Assembly (NCBI RefSeq): GCF_020535405.1
Contig: NZ_CP085036.1
Coordinates: forward strand, 1,302,001-1,366,000
Source: Antiquaquibacter oligotrophicus
Lineage (GTDB): Bacteria; Actinomycetota; Actinomycetes; Actinomycetales; Microbacteriaceae
DNA length: 64,000 nucleotides
Direction: 5' to 3'
A program made the translations under genes and the position numbers. Shown here piece by piece: positions 53,556 to 61,848 of the stretch. The notes below the pieces were generated by a model that did no database searches, was not told the DNA's origin, and was given only the letters and a program-made list of their open reading frames with translations. The stretch's first letter is position 1; the number at the start of each line of letters is the position of its first letter.

Positions 53556-54421
53556 GCTTTCGGCATCCCTCCAAGGCTTGCCACGAGCGCCAATCGCGCC
53601 TTCACCGGATTCGGTACACGCACACGAGCCCGCACGAGATCGCTGGCGGGTGTCGCCCGGAGACGCACCGAGAGCTCGGCAAACAGCGACTGCGCCAACG
53701 CCACCGCACGGCGGCTCGACGCCGGTAGCTTCGGCACGACCGCCGCCGACACGGCCAGGTCGTGGTCGATGTCATCGAGCAGCCGATGCTTCTCCTGCTC
53801 CGTGAACGAGTCGACACGGATGCCCGGAAAATAGCTTCGGCCGAGCGTCTCGAAATCCGCCGCGAGGTCCCGCAGAAAGTTGACCTTCTGGAAGGCGGCC
53901 CCGAGGGCGCGAGCGCCACGCGTGAACTCCGCGTGCTGCTGCTCGTCGAGCTGCTCGCCCTTCAGGAACGCCGCGAGACACATGAGCCCCACAACCTCGG
54001 CCGAGCCATATACGTAGGTGTCGAAACTCGCCTGGTCGTGCACCGTCTCGGTGAGGTCGGCCCGCATCGAGTCGAAGAAGGGAGCGGTCAGCTCACTCCC
54101 GAAGCCGACCTCGCGGGCCGTCAGGGCGAAGGCGTGCACCACAAGATTCGCGCTGAAACCCGTCTCCATGGCGTGCTCGGTTTCGCGCTCCAACTCGTTC
54201 AGCGAACGACCGGCGAGCACCGTGTCGAGGCCGGCCTCCGTGGCCGGACCGTCCACGATCTCGTCCGCGACCCGCACGAGGGCATAGATGTTTTCCACGT
54301 GCTGGCGGACATCGGGCCCGAGCAGACGCGAGGCCAACCCGAACGACGTCGAATACTTGCGGATGACGACACTCGCGACCTCCTCAGCAACCCGGTCGTA
54401 GAGGGCCAGCCGCGAGCTCAC
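53552..54421 (-). CDS. crtB: phytoene synthase
   Basis: CrtB condenses two GGPP into phytoene. The 289-residue product has the trans-isoprenyl squalene/phytoene synthase motifs: STSFGLASRLL at the start, VRVADEIVDG (first Asp motif), EVVGLMCLAAF, and FLRDLAADFETLGRSYFP (second Asp motif). GTG start overlaps the crtE stop as GTGA. The product feeds CrtI. Confidence 0.95.
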   Translation of the reverse strand: MSSRLALYDRVAEEVASVVIRKYSTSFGLASRLLGPDVRQHVENIYALVRVADEIVDGPATEAGLDTVLAGRSLNELERETEHAMETGFSANLVVHAFALTAREVGFGSELTAPFFDSMRADLTETVHDQASFDTYVYGSAEVVGLMCLAAFLKGEQLDEQQHAEFTRGARALGAAFQKVNFLRDLAADFETLGRSYFPGIRVDSFTEQEKHRLLDDIDHDLAVSAAVVPKLPASSRRAVALAQSLFAELSVRLRATPASDLVRARVRVPNPVKARLALVASLGGMPKA

Positions 54422-55488
54422 TTCACGCGCCCGAGGACAACATCGGCAACGGGGTGCAGCTCGGCGCGGAGTGCCGGAAGGATGTGGGGTTCCGCGAGCC
54501 GCGCGAGCGCGCGGTTGGCGTAGTAACGCGCGAGCCCCTCGGTGAAGGAGCGGGCGCCGCAGTCACTCAACGCGGTGCGGAGGCGCTCGGCATCCGTCGC
54601 CGTCAGGTTCTCGTCGCCGAAGAGGTGCTCGACCTCCGCCCACTCGCGTGTGCTCGCGGCGTACGCGATGAGGACAGTGCGCTTGCCCTCGCGCAGGTCG
54701 CCCGTCGTGGATTTGCCCGTCTCTTCTTCCGCACCGAAGACGCCGAGAAGGTCGTCCACGATCTGGTACGCGATACCGATCTCGCGCCCGAAGTCACCGA
54801 GTGTTGCCACAACCTCGTCGCTGGCCCCCGCAAGAATCGCGCCAGCCTGCAGCGGGCATTCGAACGAGTAGACGGCGGTCTTGAGACGTTCCATGGTGAG
54901 GATGTCGTCGACCCGAGGAACCTCGGTCGCCGAGGCGAAATCCACGTCGATCATCTCGCCCGCGGCGGAGGCAAAGAGCGCCTCATCCATCACGTCGAGA
55001 AGGCGCGCACGCACCGCCCCGCTCACACCGCTGCGGTCGATGAGTCGGTACGAGTTGAAGAGTGCGAGGTCGCCGGCGATCACCGCGGCGGAGATCCCGC
55101 TGTGCTCCGCTGCCCGCTCCGAGTGGCCCTCGGCGATGGCCTGCTCGCGGTAGCTGCCGGAGAGGTTGGGTACACCTCGTCGCACAAAGTCGTGGTCTAT
55201 GACGTCGTCATGCACGATGAGGGCGGTGTGCAGCAACTCGAACGCGGCACCGACGTACGCCGCCGCCTCCGAGTCCGTGCCCCCTAGTGACTGGTACGCG
55301 GCCATCACCATTCCCGGTCGGAAGCGCTTTCCGCCGCGCGTACTCTCCTCCAGCGCCTTCCAGAGGCGGACGTATTGCGGGCCCATGGTGGCCGCACGGC
55401 TCTGAGCTAGGGTGAAGAAGCGCGCCAGCACGGCGTCGACCTGCGATTGCCTCTCTTGTGAGAGCGCGAGCAGCCCTGATCCGTCCAC
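54418..55488 (-). CDS. crtE: geranylgeranyl diphosphate synthase
   Basis: CrtE chains IPP onto allylic diphosphates to give GGPP for carotenoids. The 356-residue product has the first Asp-rich motif LIVHDDVIDHDFVRRG near 95, GGKRFRPGMV upstream of it, and the second motif IAYQIVDDLLGVFG near 240. TACTCT at 55495..55500 lies six bases before GTG 55488, which supports this start over internal ATGs. It is the first gene of the crt operon and diverges from idi. Confidence 0.93.
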   Translation of the reverse strand: MDGSGLLALSQERQSQVDAVLARFFTLAQSRAATMGPQYVRLWKALEESTRGGKRFRPGMVMAAYQSLGGTDSEAAAYVGAAFELLHTALIVHDDVIDHDFVRRGVPNLSGSYREQAIAEGHSERAAEHSGISAAVIAGDLALFNSYRLIDRSGVSGAVRARLLDVMDEALFASAAGEMIDVDFASATEVPRVDDILTMERLKTAVYSFECPLQAGAILAGASDEVVATLGDFGREIGIAYQIVDDLLGVFGAEEETGKSTTGDLREGKRTVLIAYAASTREWAEVEHLFGDENLTATDAERLRTALSDCGARSFTEGLARYYANRALARLAEPHILPALRAELHPVADVVLGRVK

Positions 55489-55505
55489 TTAGGCAGAGTA
55501 CCGCG
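55489..55505. promoter_or_regulatory. 17-bp gap between divergent crtE and idi with leaderless crtE promoter
   Basis: The crtE -10 box TACTCT occupies 55495..55500 (minus strand), six bases before GTG 55488. The -35 of crtE lies in the idi coding region. No TAnnnT stands at the right place for idi, so its promoter probably lies within crtE. Confidence 0.6.
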
Positions 55506-56021
55506 ATGAGCCAGCCAGAGCAGGTCGTCCTCCTCGACGAATCCGGCGAAGCCATCGGCGTCGCGGACAAGATCGCCGTGCACACAACGGACACCGCGCT
55601 TCACCTCGCATTCTCCTGTCACGTGTACAACGAGGCGGGGCAGGTGCTCGTCACGCGCAGGGCACTGTCGAAGCTCACGTGGCCCGGGGTGTGGACGAAC
55701 TCGTTTTGCGGGCATCCGGCGCCAGGCGAGTCGTTCGAGAGCGCGATTGCGCGCCGGGCCGCCGACGAGTTGGGGATCACCGTCTCGGGGGTGGAGTTGA
55801 TACTTCCTGACTTCCGGTATCGGGCGGTCGATGCATCCGGCATCGTCGAGAACGAGGTGTGTCCCGTCTACCGCGCGGTGACGACGTCGGTCGTCAACCC
55901 GAACCCGTCTGAGGTGGCCGAGTTCGCCTGGGTGGACCCGGATGCCCTGGCAACCGCCGCGCAGGCTGCCCCTTACGCGTTCAGCCCGTGGCTCGGCTGG
56001 CAGCTAACCCAGCTGGGTTAA
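55506..56021 (+). CDS. idi: isopentenyl-diphosphate delta-isomerase, type 1
   Basis: Idi interconverts IPP and DMAPP, providing the starter for CrtE and the C5 donors for CrtEb. The 171-residue Nudix-fold product has HLAFSCHVYNEAGQVLVTRR, LTWPGVWTNSFCGHPAPGES with the catalytic Cys, and IVENEVCPVYRA with the catalytic Glu. ATG 55506 is preferred over upstream starts that lie inside crtE. The clpB-type 3' repeat follows its stop. Confidence 0.95.
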   Translation: MSQPEQVVLLDESGEAIGVADKIAVHTTDTALHLAFSCHVYNEAGQVLVTRRALSKLTWPGVWTNSFCGHPAPGESFESAIARRAADELGITVSGVELILPDFRYRAVDASGIVENEVCPVYRAVTTSVVNPNPSEVAEFAWVDPDALATAAQAAPYAFSPWLGWQLTQLG

Positions 56022-56100
56022 GACGTCGCTCAGCGTCGCGTCGCCCGCTGAGGTTTGACGCGCGCGCGGCTGTTCAAGCGGGCGCGGCCTCCCCCAACCT
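56019..56100. repeat. clpB-type 3'-end repeat after idi
   Basis: From the idi stop TAA it reads GACGTCGCTCAGCGTCGC, then CTGAGGTTTG, then CTGTTCAA, in the same order and orientation as after the clpB stop. Near its end CCAACCTCCGCG gives an inverted match to GAGGTTTG. It ends ten bases before the next gene's stop. Confidence 0.6.
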
Positions 56101-56110
56101 CCGCGCAGCG

Positions 56111-57085
56111 CTAGGCCGCGCGACGGCGCACCGCGAGCACCGCGCCCACGAGCACGAGGATTCCGGCACCCACTAAGACGAGAGGCGCTGGCGAGAATCC
56201 GGTCGCGGCCAGTTCGGGTGCCGCGGCGGGCGCGGGTGCTGGGGCGGGCATGTCCGGCGCAGCTCCCCACACCGCGACAACGTAGCTGTAGACCGGAACC
56301 GACGCCGCGATGTTGCCCACGACCTGGACTTCACCGGTCGTTCGATCCCATGTCGCCAGTCGCGTGGTCTGGGTCAGGTAGTCGGGCAGGGGAACCCACA
56401 GCACGCTGCCCTCGGAGAAGTTTCCACTCCCCATGAAGGAGGGAAATTCGGCGACCCTGAACTGAGCGACTCCTTCGGGAGCGGTTGGGTCGAAGGTTTC
56501 CAGATCGAACAGGTAGAGGTGGGAACTCGCAGCGAAAAAGAGGGTGCCGTCAGCGGGATCGATGGCCGGTATGACATCTTCCGTGCCGCCCGTGCTGAAT
56601 ACGAAGAGCGGGGTGAACTCGCCCGTCGCCTGGTCGATGACGGAATAGGTGTTTGTACCGCCGGGGTACTCGTAGAAGCCGCAGTAAGCATAGAGAGCAC
56701 CACCGGACTGTTGAAGGCTGTGGCAGGTGCCCGACGTCTCGGGGTGGCCCGCGCGCGTGATGGGCGCAATCTCCGTGACGGACTGGTTCGTGACATCCAC
56801 AGCCCAGAGCGACGATTGCCAGGCCGGCCCGGTGTTGGTTGTCGCGAAACCACGACCGGATGCGTCGAGGGAGAGTGCCTGCGCACCCTCAAGTCCGGTG
56901 TCCCAGAGTGCCGTAGCGCCGCCGGTCGCGGGATCGATGTCGTAGAGGATCCCCGTGTTCGCGTCGATGGTGGAGAGCCGCTGGTGTTCGGGCAGTTCTG
57001 CCGCAGCGGCTGGCGAGCAGCTCAGCGCCGCTAGTGCGGCGCAGGCTAGCGCCACTCCGGAGGCTTTCAGTAGGCGCGCGATCAT
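56111..57085 (-). CDS. secreted surface protein with LAATG sorting signal
   Basis: The 324-residue product has a signal peptide (MIARLLKASGVALACAAL, cleavage after SPAAAA), a beta-rich middle of repeated strands (ANTGILYDIDPATGGATALW, LSLDASGRGFATTNTG, DPADGTLFFAASSHLYLF) that suggests a propeller or repeat fold, and a C-terminal LAATG, membrane helix and RRRAA tail. LAxTG is the pattern used by class E sortases in Actinobacteria. GAGGAG precedes ATG 57085. No sortase gene is nearby. Ligand or function unknown. Confidence 0.82.
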   Translation of the reverse strand: MIARLLKASGVALACAALAALSCSPAAAAELPEHQRLSTIDANTGILYDIDPATGGATALWDTGLEGAQALSLDASGRGFATTNTGPAWQSSLWAVDVTNQSVTEIAPITRAGHPETSGTCHSLQQSGGALYAYCGFYEYPGGTNTYSVIDQATGEFTPLFVFSTGGTEDVIPAIDPADGTLFFAASSHLYLFDLETFDPTAPEGVAQFRVAEFPSFMGSGNFSEGSVLWVPLPDYLTQTTRLATWDRTTGEVQVVGNIAASVPVYSYVVAVWGAAPDMPAPAPAPAAAPELAATGFSPAPLVLVGAGILVLVGAVLAVRRRAA

Positions 57086-57160
57086 GGTCACTCCTCGGGG
57101 CGTGCTGTCACACCCGTGTGAGGGCAGCAGCGGCGTAGCGGTCCGCGCGTGTGCGCGCTA

Positions 57161-57187
57161 ATTCACTGTAGCGCGAGTACAGCGAAT
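57161..57187. terminator. imperfect palindrome just after dcd
   Basis: ATTCaCTGTA (57161..57170) and TACAGcGAAT (57178..57187) form ten-base arms with one mismatch, four bases after the dcd stop. It could end the dcd transcript or lie in the promoter region of the surface-protein gene. Confidence 0.45.
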
Positions 57188-57191
57188 ATGG

Positions 57192-57797
57192 CTAGTTGCC
57201 GGCGGAGCCCGCATCCGTCGACGTGACGTCGGTGCGGTGGAAGTTCAAGAAGCTGCGGGATGCCGTCGGCCCACGCTGACCCTGGTAGCGGTTGAGATAC
57301 GCGCCGGAGCCGTAGGGGTTGTCGACCGGCGAACTCGTGCGGATGAAGCACAACTGCCCGATCTTCATGCCGGGCCACAGCTTGATCGGCAGCGTCGCGA
57401 CGTTCGACAGTTCGAGCGTGACGTGGCCCGAGAACCCCGGGTCGACGAATCCCGCCGTCGAGTGGGTGAGCAAGCCGAGGCGGCCGAGCGAACTCTTGCC
57501 CTCGAGGCGGGCGGCGATGTCATCCGGCAGCGTGACGAGTTCAAAGGTGGAGCCGAGCACGAACTCTCCGGGGTGCAGGATGAACGGCTCATCCGGTTTC
57601 GTCTCGATGAGCCGCGTGAGCTCCGGCTGATCCTCCGCCGGGTCGATGAACGGGTACTTGTGGTTGTCGAACAACCGGAAGAACCGATCCAGCCGAACGT
57701 CGATACTCGACGGCTGCACCATGTCGAGTTCGAGGGGTTCGAGGCCGATGCGGCCCGCGTTCAGCTCGGCCCGGATATCGCGGTCAGACAGCAGCAT
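57192..57797 (-). CDS. dcd: dCTP deaminase
   Basis: Dcd deaminates dCTP to dUTP (or directly to dUMP in the bifunctional forms) for dTTP synthesis. The 201-residue product has [20 protein letters not shown] at the start, [66 protein letters not shown] and KIGQLCFI, all standard. TAGACT (57805..57810) lies seven bases before ATG 57797. Monocistronic. Confidence 0.95.
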   Translation of the reverse strand: MLLSDRDIRAELNAGRIGLEPLELDMVQPSSIDVRLDRFFRLFDNHKYPFIDPAEDQPELTRLIETKPDEPFILHPGEFVLGSTFELVTLPDDIAARLEGKSSLGRLGLLTHSTAGFVDPGFSGHVTLELSNVATLPIKLWPGMKIGQLCFIRTSSPVDNPYGSGAYLNRYQGQRGPTASRSFLNFHRTDVTSTDAGSAGN

Positions 57798-57840
57798 GCG
57801 GCCCAGTCTATTGAGTGGCACGCCGCCGCCAGCCCGTGTG

Positions 57841-58863
57841 TCACTCCAGCGCGCGGAGCCTGGGGAGGATCTCCTCGCCGTACAGTCGCAGGAACCGCTC
57901 CTGGTCATGACCGGGCGCATGGAAGACCAGGTGGTTGAAGCCGAGGTCGAGGTACTCGCGGATGCGGGCGACATGCTCGTCTGGATCTGTCGAGACGATG
58001 AATCGTGAGGCCGCCCTCTCGGTGGGCAGGGCGCCGGCGAGTCTCTGCATCTCCAGCGGGTCCTCGACACCCATCTTCTCCTCGGGACTCAGTGCGAGGG
58101 GCGCCCAGAACCGGGTGTCCTCGAGCGCACGGTCGTAGTCGTGGTCGAACGACACCTTGACCTCGATGAGACGGTCGACATCGTCGCCCGGACCGTAGAC
58201 CCCGTCCTCCGCCCGACGGGACAGGCCCTCGTCGAACGCAGGAAGAAGGTTCTCGGTGTAGAGCTCACGAGCCTTGCCGGATGTGGTGATCCACCCGCTC
58301 GCGATGCGTCCCGCCAGGCGTGTGGCAGCAGGGCCGGAGGCTCCGATGTAGAGGGGAACCTCCTCGCTCGGCCTGTCGTAGATGGTCGCGTTGCGTGTGG
58401 AGTAGAAGCGACCGTCGTACGTCACGCGGTCTTCATTCCACAGCAGGTATATAAGCTCGATGGCCTCCTTCATGCGGGCGAAACGCTCCTTCACCTCAGG
58501 CCACTCGATGCCAAGGGTGACCTCGTTGAGGGCTTCGCCCGTGCCCACTCCCAGCACGACTCGCCCCGGCGCGAGAAGCCCGAGTGTTCCGAAGGCTTGG
58601 GCCACCACACCGGGGTGATACCGGTAGGTGGGAGTGAGCACCGAGGTACCGATGACAACACGCTCGGTGCGTGCGGCAAGCGCTCCCAGCCAAGGGATCG
58701 CAGCGGGAGCGTGACCTCCGTCGTGCATCCACGGTTGGAGGTGATCGGAGACAAAAACGGAGTCGAAGCCGACGTCCTCGGCGAGCACCGAGAAGTCCAG
58801 CAGTCGAGCGGGATCGAACTGCTCGGCTGAGGCTTTGTATCCGAGTCGGAGCGGGGGTGTCAT
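57841..58863 (-). CDS. fgd: F420-dependent glucose-6-phosphate dehydrogenase
   Basis: FGD reduces cofactor F420 with glucose-6-phosphate and is the main F420H2 source in mycobacteria. The 340-residue product keeps the family landmarks: [27 protein letters not shown] with the catalytic His41 and Trp45, [32 protein letters not shown] with the general-acid Glu, and [16 protein letters not shown]. This resembles mycobacterial FGD1 closely. ATG 58863 has GGAGAA upstream. It diverges from the TetR gene, and the TetR palindrome in between could affect both. Confidence 0.93.
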   Translation of the reverse strand: MTPPLRLGYKASAEQFDPARLLDFSVLAEDVGFDSVFVSDHLQPWMHDGGHAPAAIPWLGALAARTERVVIGTSVLTPTYRYHPGVVAQAFGTLGLLAPGRVVLGVGTGEALNEVTLGIEWPEVKERFARMKEAIELIYLLWNEDRVTYDGRFYSTRNATIYDRPSEEVPLYIGASGPAATRLAGRIASGWITTSGKARELYTENLLPAFDEGLSRRAEDGVYGPGDDVDRLIEVKVSFDHDYDRALEDTRFWAPLALSPEEKMGVEDPLEMQRLAGALPTERAASRFIVSTDPDEHVARIREYLDLGFNHLVFHAPGHDQERFLRLYGEEILPRLRALE

Positions 58864-59038
58864 GCGGTTCTCCTTCGCCTGAGCAGCGGTCGCTGCGGGG
58901 TGGTATCCCGTCGGTGGTGGGCATCGGTGAGGTTCGCCGCGCTGTGTTTCGTCGATGTAACGAGGTCGTAAAAACCACGCTCCAACTGCCTCTTCCCTCT
59001 TGAGCCGACCACCGGTCGTGATGATGATGATCTCAATA

Positions 59039-59054
59039 TGTACCAAGTGGTACA
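59039..59054. promoter_or_regulatory. TetR operator
   Basis: TGTACCAAGTGGTACA is a perfect 16-bp palindrome 33 bases before the TetR start and 176 bases from the divergent fgd start. It is the probable site of autorepression and of control of the import operon. Confidence 0.8.
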
Positions 59055-59086
59055 CAAGTTTTCGTCACCGATCAAGAGAGATAACG

Positions 59087-59719
59087 ATGGTTCCGCAGGA
59101 TCGCCGCCGGTCGAGAAAGGACGAGTTCCTTGACCTCGCCATCGACCAACTCATGGCCACCGGGCTGAACGACCTGAGCCTGCGTGACATCGCCACCCAT
59201 CTCGGGACGAGCCACCGCGTTCTCATCTACCACTTCGGTTCGAAGGAGAACCTGATCAATCTCGCGGTGCAGGAGGTTCGTCGACGCGAGCGCCAGCAGT
59301 TCGAGGTTCAGACCGTCTCGACCGGGGCACCAGACCTGCGGGCATCCCTCACCCTGTTCTTCGACCACAACCTCTCGCAGGGTATGCGCGCCTACTTCCG
59401 TCTCCTCTACCAGGTGTGGGGCATCGCGCAAGCGCAGCCCGAGAAGTGGGAGCAGTTTCTCGACGGCATCGTGTTCGGCTGGGTCGACTCCCTCACCGAG
59501 GTCTTCGTCACCGCCGGGTACGACCCCGACACCGCCCGCATCCGCGCCACCCTCGTGCTCGCGACTCTGCGTGGGCTCCAACTGGACCTCTTCACAACAC
59601 ACGACGACGTGCGTGTGAAGGACGCCTTCGACGCACTCGTCGACTTCATTCTGGGCGAGGCAGCAACCCTCGCTCCGAGCTCCGCCGGGCCCGACGGAAA
59701 GCACCACCAAGACAACTGA
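59087..59719 (+). CDS. TetR-family repressor of the import operon
   Basis: The 210-residue product has the TetR helix-turn-helix at about 10-55 (LDLAIDQLMATGLNDLSLRD and SHRVLIYHFGSKENLINLAV) and a helical ligand domain of the kind found in TetR_C groups (FGWVDSLTEVFVTAGYDPD). It is the first gene of a unit with the ABC importer, and the palindrome upstream is its likely operator. The ligand is probably the imported compound or a metabolite. Confidence 0.92.
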   Translation: MVPQDRRRSRKDEFLDLAIDQLMATGLNDLSLRDIATHLGTSHRVLIYHFGSKENLINLAVQEVRRRERQQFEVQTVSTGAPDLRASLTLFFDHNLSQGMRAYFRLLYQVWGIAQAQPEKWEQFLDGIVFGWVDSLTEVFVTAGYDPDTARIRATLVLATLRGLQLDLFTTHDDVRVKDAFDALVDFILGEAATLAPSSAGPDGKHHQDN

Positions 59720-59753
59720 CACTCCACGCACCACCCAAGCCAAGGAGAGATCC

Positions 59754-60956
59754 GTGAACCACAGAACCAAGATCGCCATCCCGGCGATCGGCGTCATCGC
59801 TGTCATGGCGCTCAGCGCGTGTGCCGCGAGCGATGCGCCATCGGAAGAGTCCGACCCGATCGTCATCGGCGTCGCCAGTGCCCAGACCGGCTTCTTCAGC
59901 GGTTTCGACGGTCCCGTCAAGAACGCGATCGAACTCGCGGTTGCCGACCAGAACGCGGCAGGCGGTGTTCTCGGCCGCCAGCTCGAGGTCGTCGTGTCCG
60001 ACACCAAATCCGACGTCGAGCTCTCCGCCACCGCGGCCATCGACGTGCTCGACAAGGGCGCGGACGTCGTCGTGACGATGTGCGACTACAACCTCGGCGC
60101 ACCCGCGGCGCAAGAGGCCCTCGCGGCGGGCAAGCTCGCCTACTCGTGTGCGGGCAGCGCCCTCTTCGGGCCCGTCGGCATCGGTCCGCTCGCGTTCTCG
60201 ATCAACGAGAGCTCCACGACGCAGGCCAGCATCGCGGCATCCTTCGCCATCGAGCAGGGCTGGAAGAGCGCCTACATGCTGGGCGACACCGGCGAGGACT
60301 TCACGAAGTCATGGTGTGAGGCCTTCTCCACCACCTTCGAGAACCTCGGCGGTTCGGTCGTGGGCGAGGATGTCTTCGTCAACGGCGACACCACGGTCCA
60401 GCCGCAGGTCAGCGCCCTCGTCGCCTCCGGCGCACAGCCCGACGTCGTCGCGCTGTGCGGCTACCCGCCCACCGGCTCGACGGCTGTTGCGCAGTTGCGC
60501 TCGGCTGGCGTGACCGCGCCCATCGTGACCACCTCCGGGTTCGACGGACCCGGCTGGCTCGAGGCCGTTCCGGATGTCAGCGACGTGTACGCCGTGGCGA
60601 GTGCATCCATCTACGGCGACGACCCGTCGGACGAGATGAACGACCTTGTCACCGCCTACACCGAGGAGTACGGTGCTCCGGCAACCTCGTACCTGGTCTA
60701 CGGATACGCGATCGTGCAGGCCATCGTCGCCGGCATGGAAGAGGCCGGCTCGACCGACGGTGCCGAGGTCGCTGCAGCGCTGACCTCGCTCTCCGACATC
60801 GAGACGATCCTCGGAGCGACCACGTACACGGAAGCGTGCCACGTCGCCATCGGCCGGTCGATGCAGATCATCGGCTACAACGGCGGAACCGGCGCGTTCG
60901 TCGAGACCGTCGCACCGCCCGCGGACGCCATCATCCCCGAGGGCTGCGAAGGCTGA
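59754..60956 (+). CDS. substrate-binding lipoprotein of a Liv-type ABC importer
   Basis: The 400-residue product has a lipoprotein signal (VIAVMALSACAASDAPS, lipobox L-S-A-C) and the two-lobed Leu/Ile/Val-binding fold (IVIGVASAQTGFFSGFDGPV and AAGGVLGRQLEVVVSDTKSD). Four or five extra Cys in the mature part are unusual and may pair. GTG 59754 follows AAGGAGAG. The ligand need not be an amino acid, since this family also binds urea, aromatic acids and other compounds. Confidence 0.9.
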   Translation: MNHRTKIAIPAIGVIAVMALSACAASDAPSEESDPIVIGVASAQTGFFSGFDGPVKNAIELAVADQNAAGGVLGRQLEVVVSDTKSDVELSATAAIDVLDKGADVVVTMCDYNLGAPAAQEALAAGKLAYSCAGSALFGPVGIGPLAFSINESSTTQASIAASFAIEQGWKSAYMLGDTGEDFTKSWCEAFSTTFENLGGSVVGEDVFVNGDTTVQPQVSALVASGAQPDVVALCGYPPTGSTAVAQLRSAGVTAPIVTTSGFDGPGWLEAVPDVSDVYAVASASIYGDDPSDEMNDLVTAYTEEYGAPATSYLVYGYAIVQAIVAGMEEAGSTDGAEVAAALTSLSDIETILGATTYTEACHVAIGRSMQIIGYNGGTGAFVETVAPPADAIIPEGCEG

Positions 60957-60963
60957 TCCACTC

Positions 60964-60998
60964 GTGCCGGCGCCCCGATCACCGCGGGGCGCCGGCAC
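60964..60998 (+). promoter_or_regulatory. 14-bp perfect hairpin within the operon
   Basis: GTGCCGGCGCCCCG (60964..60977) pairs fully with CGGGGCGCCGGCAC (60985..60998), loop of seven. There is no T-tract. In operons with a binding protein such stems often stop most transcripts or protect the upstream mRNA, giving more binding protein than the rest. Confidence 0.7.
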
Positions 60999-61025
60999 CT
61001 GATCCGACAGAAGGGAACCGAGAAC

Positions 61026-61838
61026 ATGGACACGACACCGCTGCGCATTGCTGGCCCGGCCGGCACGCTCGCGGGCTGGATCCGGCGCGGCACCGACCCG
61101 AGCGCAACACCGGTTCTCTTCATCCACCCCATCAACATGCAGGGCCGCATTTGGTTCGACGTCGCCGAGCGACTCGGCCCGGAGCGCACCCTCGTCATGC
61201 CCGACCTGCGCGCCCACGGCGGCTCGTCAGCAGAAGGAGAGTTCGGTCTCGACGCGTGGCTGGACGACATCCTCGCGGTACTCGACGACCAGAACCTGGA
61301 CTCCGACCTTCACGTGGTCGGCGGTTCCCTCGGTGGTTCTCTCGCCGTCTGCCTCGCTGCCGCCCGCCCCAAGCAGGTGCGGTCGATCGCTGCCATCGGC
61401 AGCTCCCTCAACTTTGCCGGCGCCGATGCCAAGGACGTGCTCGACGTCTTCGATGAGTACGGCGTGCCCGGAACGTTCGAGAAGGTCTTCCCTGAGATCA
61501 CCTTCGGCCCCGACGTCGACCCGGCCGTGATCCGTCTGGGTATCAGCCTCGCCAACCCGAATCCGGTCGAGATCGTCAAGCGTGTGTGGGAGGCGACGGT
61601 CACCTCCGACTCGACCCCTCGAACCCCCTCGGTCCGCTGCGAATCGCTCGTCCTGACCGGACAGTTCGACGCGACCTGCACCCCTGCGCTTGGCATGCAC
61701 ATGGCACACCACCTCCGGACCGAACTCACCCTCATGCCGGGCCTCGGACACATGCCGATGCTCGAAGCACCCGACCGCGTCGGTGTGCTCCTCGAGCGAC
61801 ACTTCGCCACATTCGACCGCCTGCACCGCGAACCCTAG
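61026..61838 (+). CDS. alpha/beta hydrolase
   Basis: The 270-residue product has the alpha/beta-hydrolase core: VLFIHPINMQGRIWFDVAE (oxyanion region), MPDLRAHGGSS, the nucleophile elbow VVGGSLGGSLAVCLAA, LTGQFDATCTP (acid) and MPGLGHMPMLEAPDR (His). No signal peptide, so it acts inside the cell. Relatives open lactones or cleave C-C or ester bonds of ring-cleavage products. In this operon it probably hydrolyses the imported compound or the product of the LLM enzyme. Confidence 0.88.
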   Translation: MDTTPLRIAGPAGTLAGWIRRGTDPSATPVLFIHPINMQGRIWFDVAERLGPERTLVMPDLRAHGGSSAEGEFGLDAWLDDILAVLDDQNLDSDLHVVGGSLGGSLAVCLAAARPKQVRSIAAIGSSLNFAGADAKDVLDVFDEYGVPGTFEKVFPEITFGPDVDPAVIRLGISLANPNPVEIVKRVWEATVTSDSTPRTPSVRCESLVLTGQFDATCTPALGMHMAHHLRTELTLMPGLGHMPMLEAPDRVGVLLERHFATFDRLHREP

Positions 61839-61848
61839 GAGAGATGAC

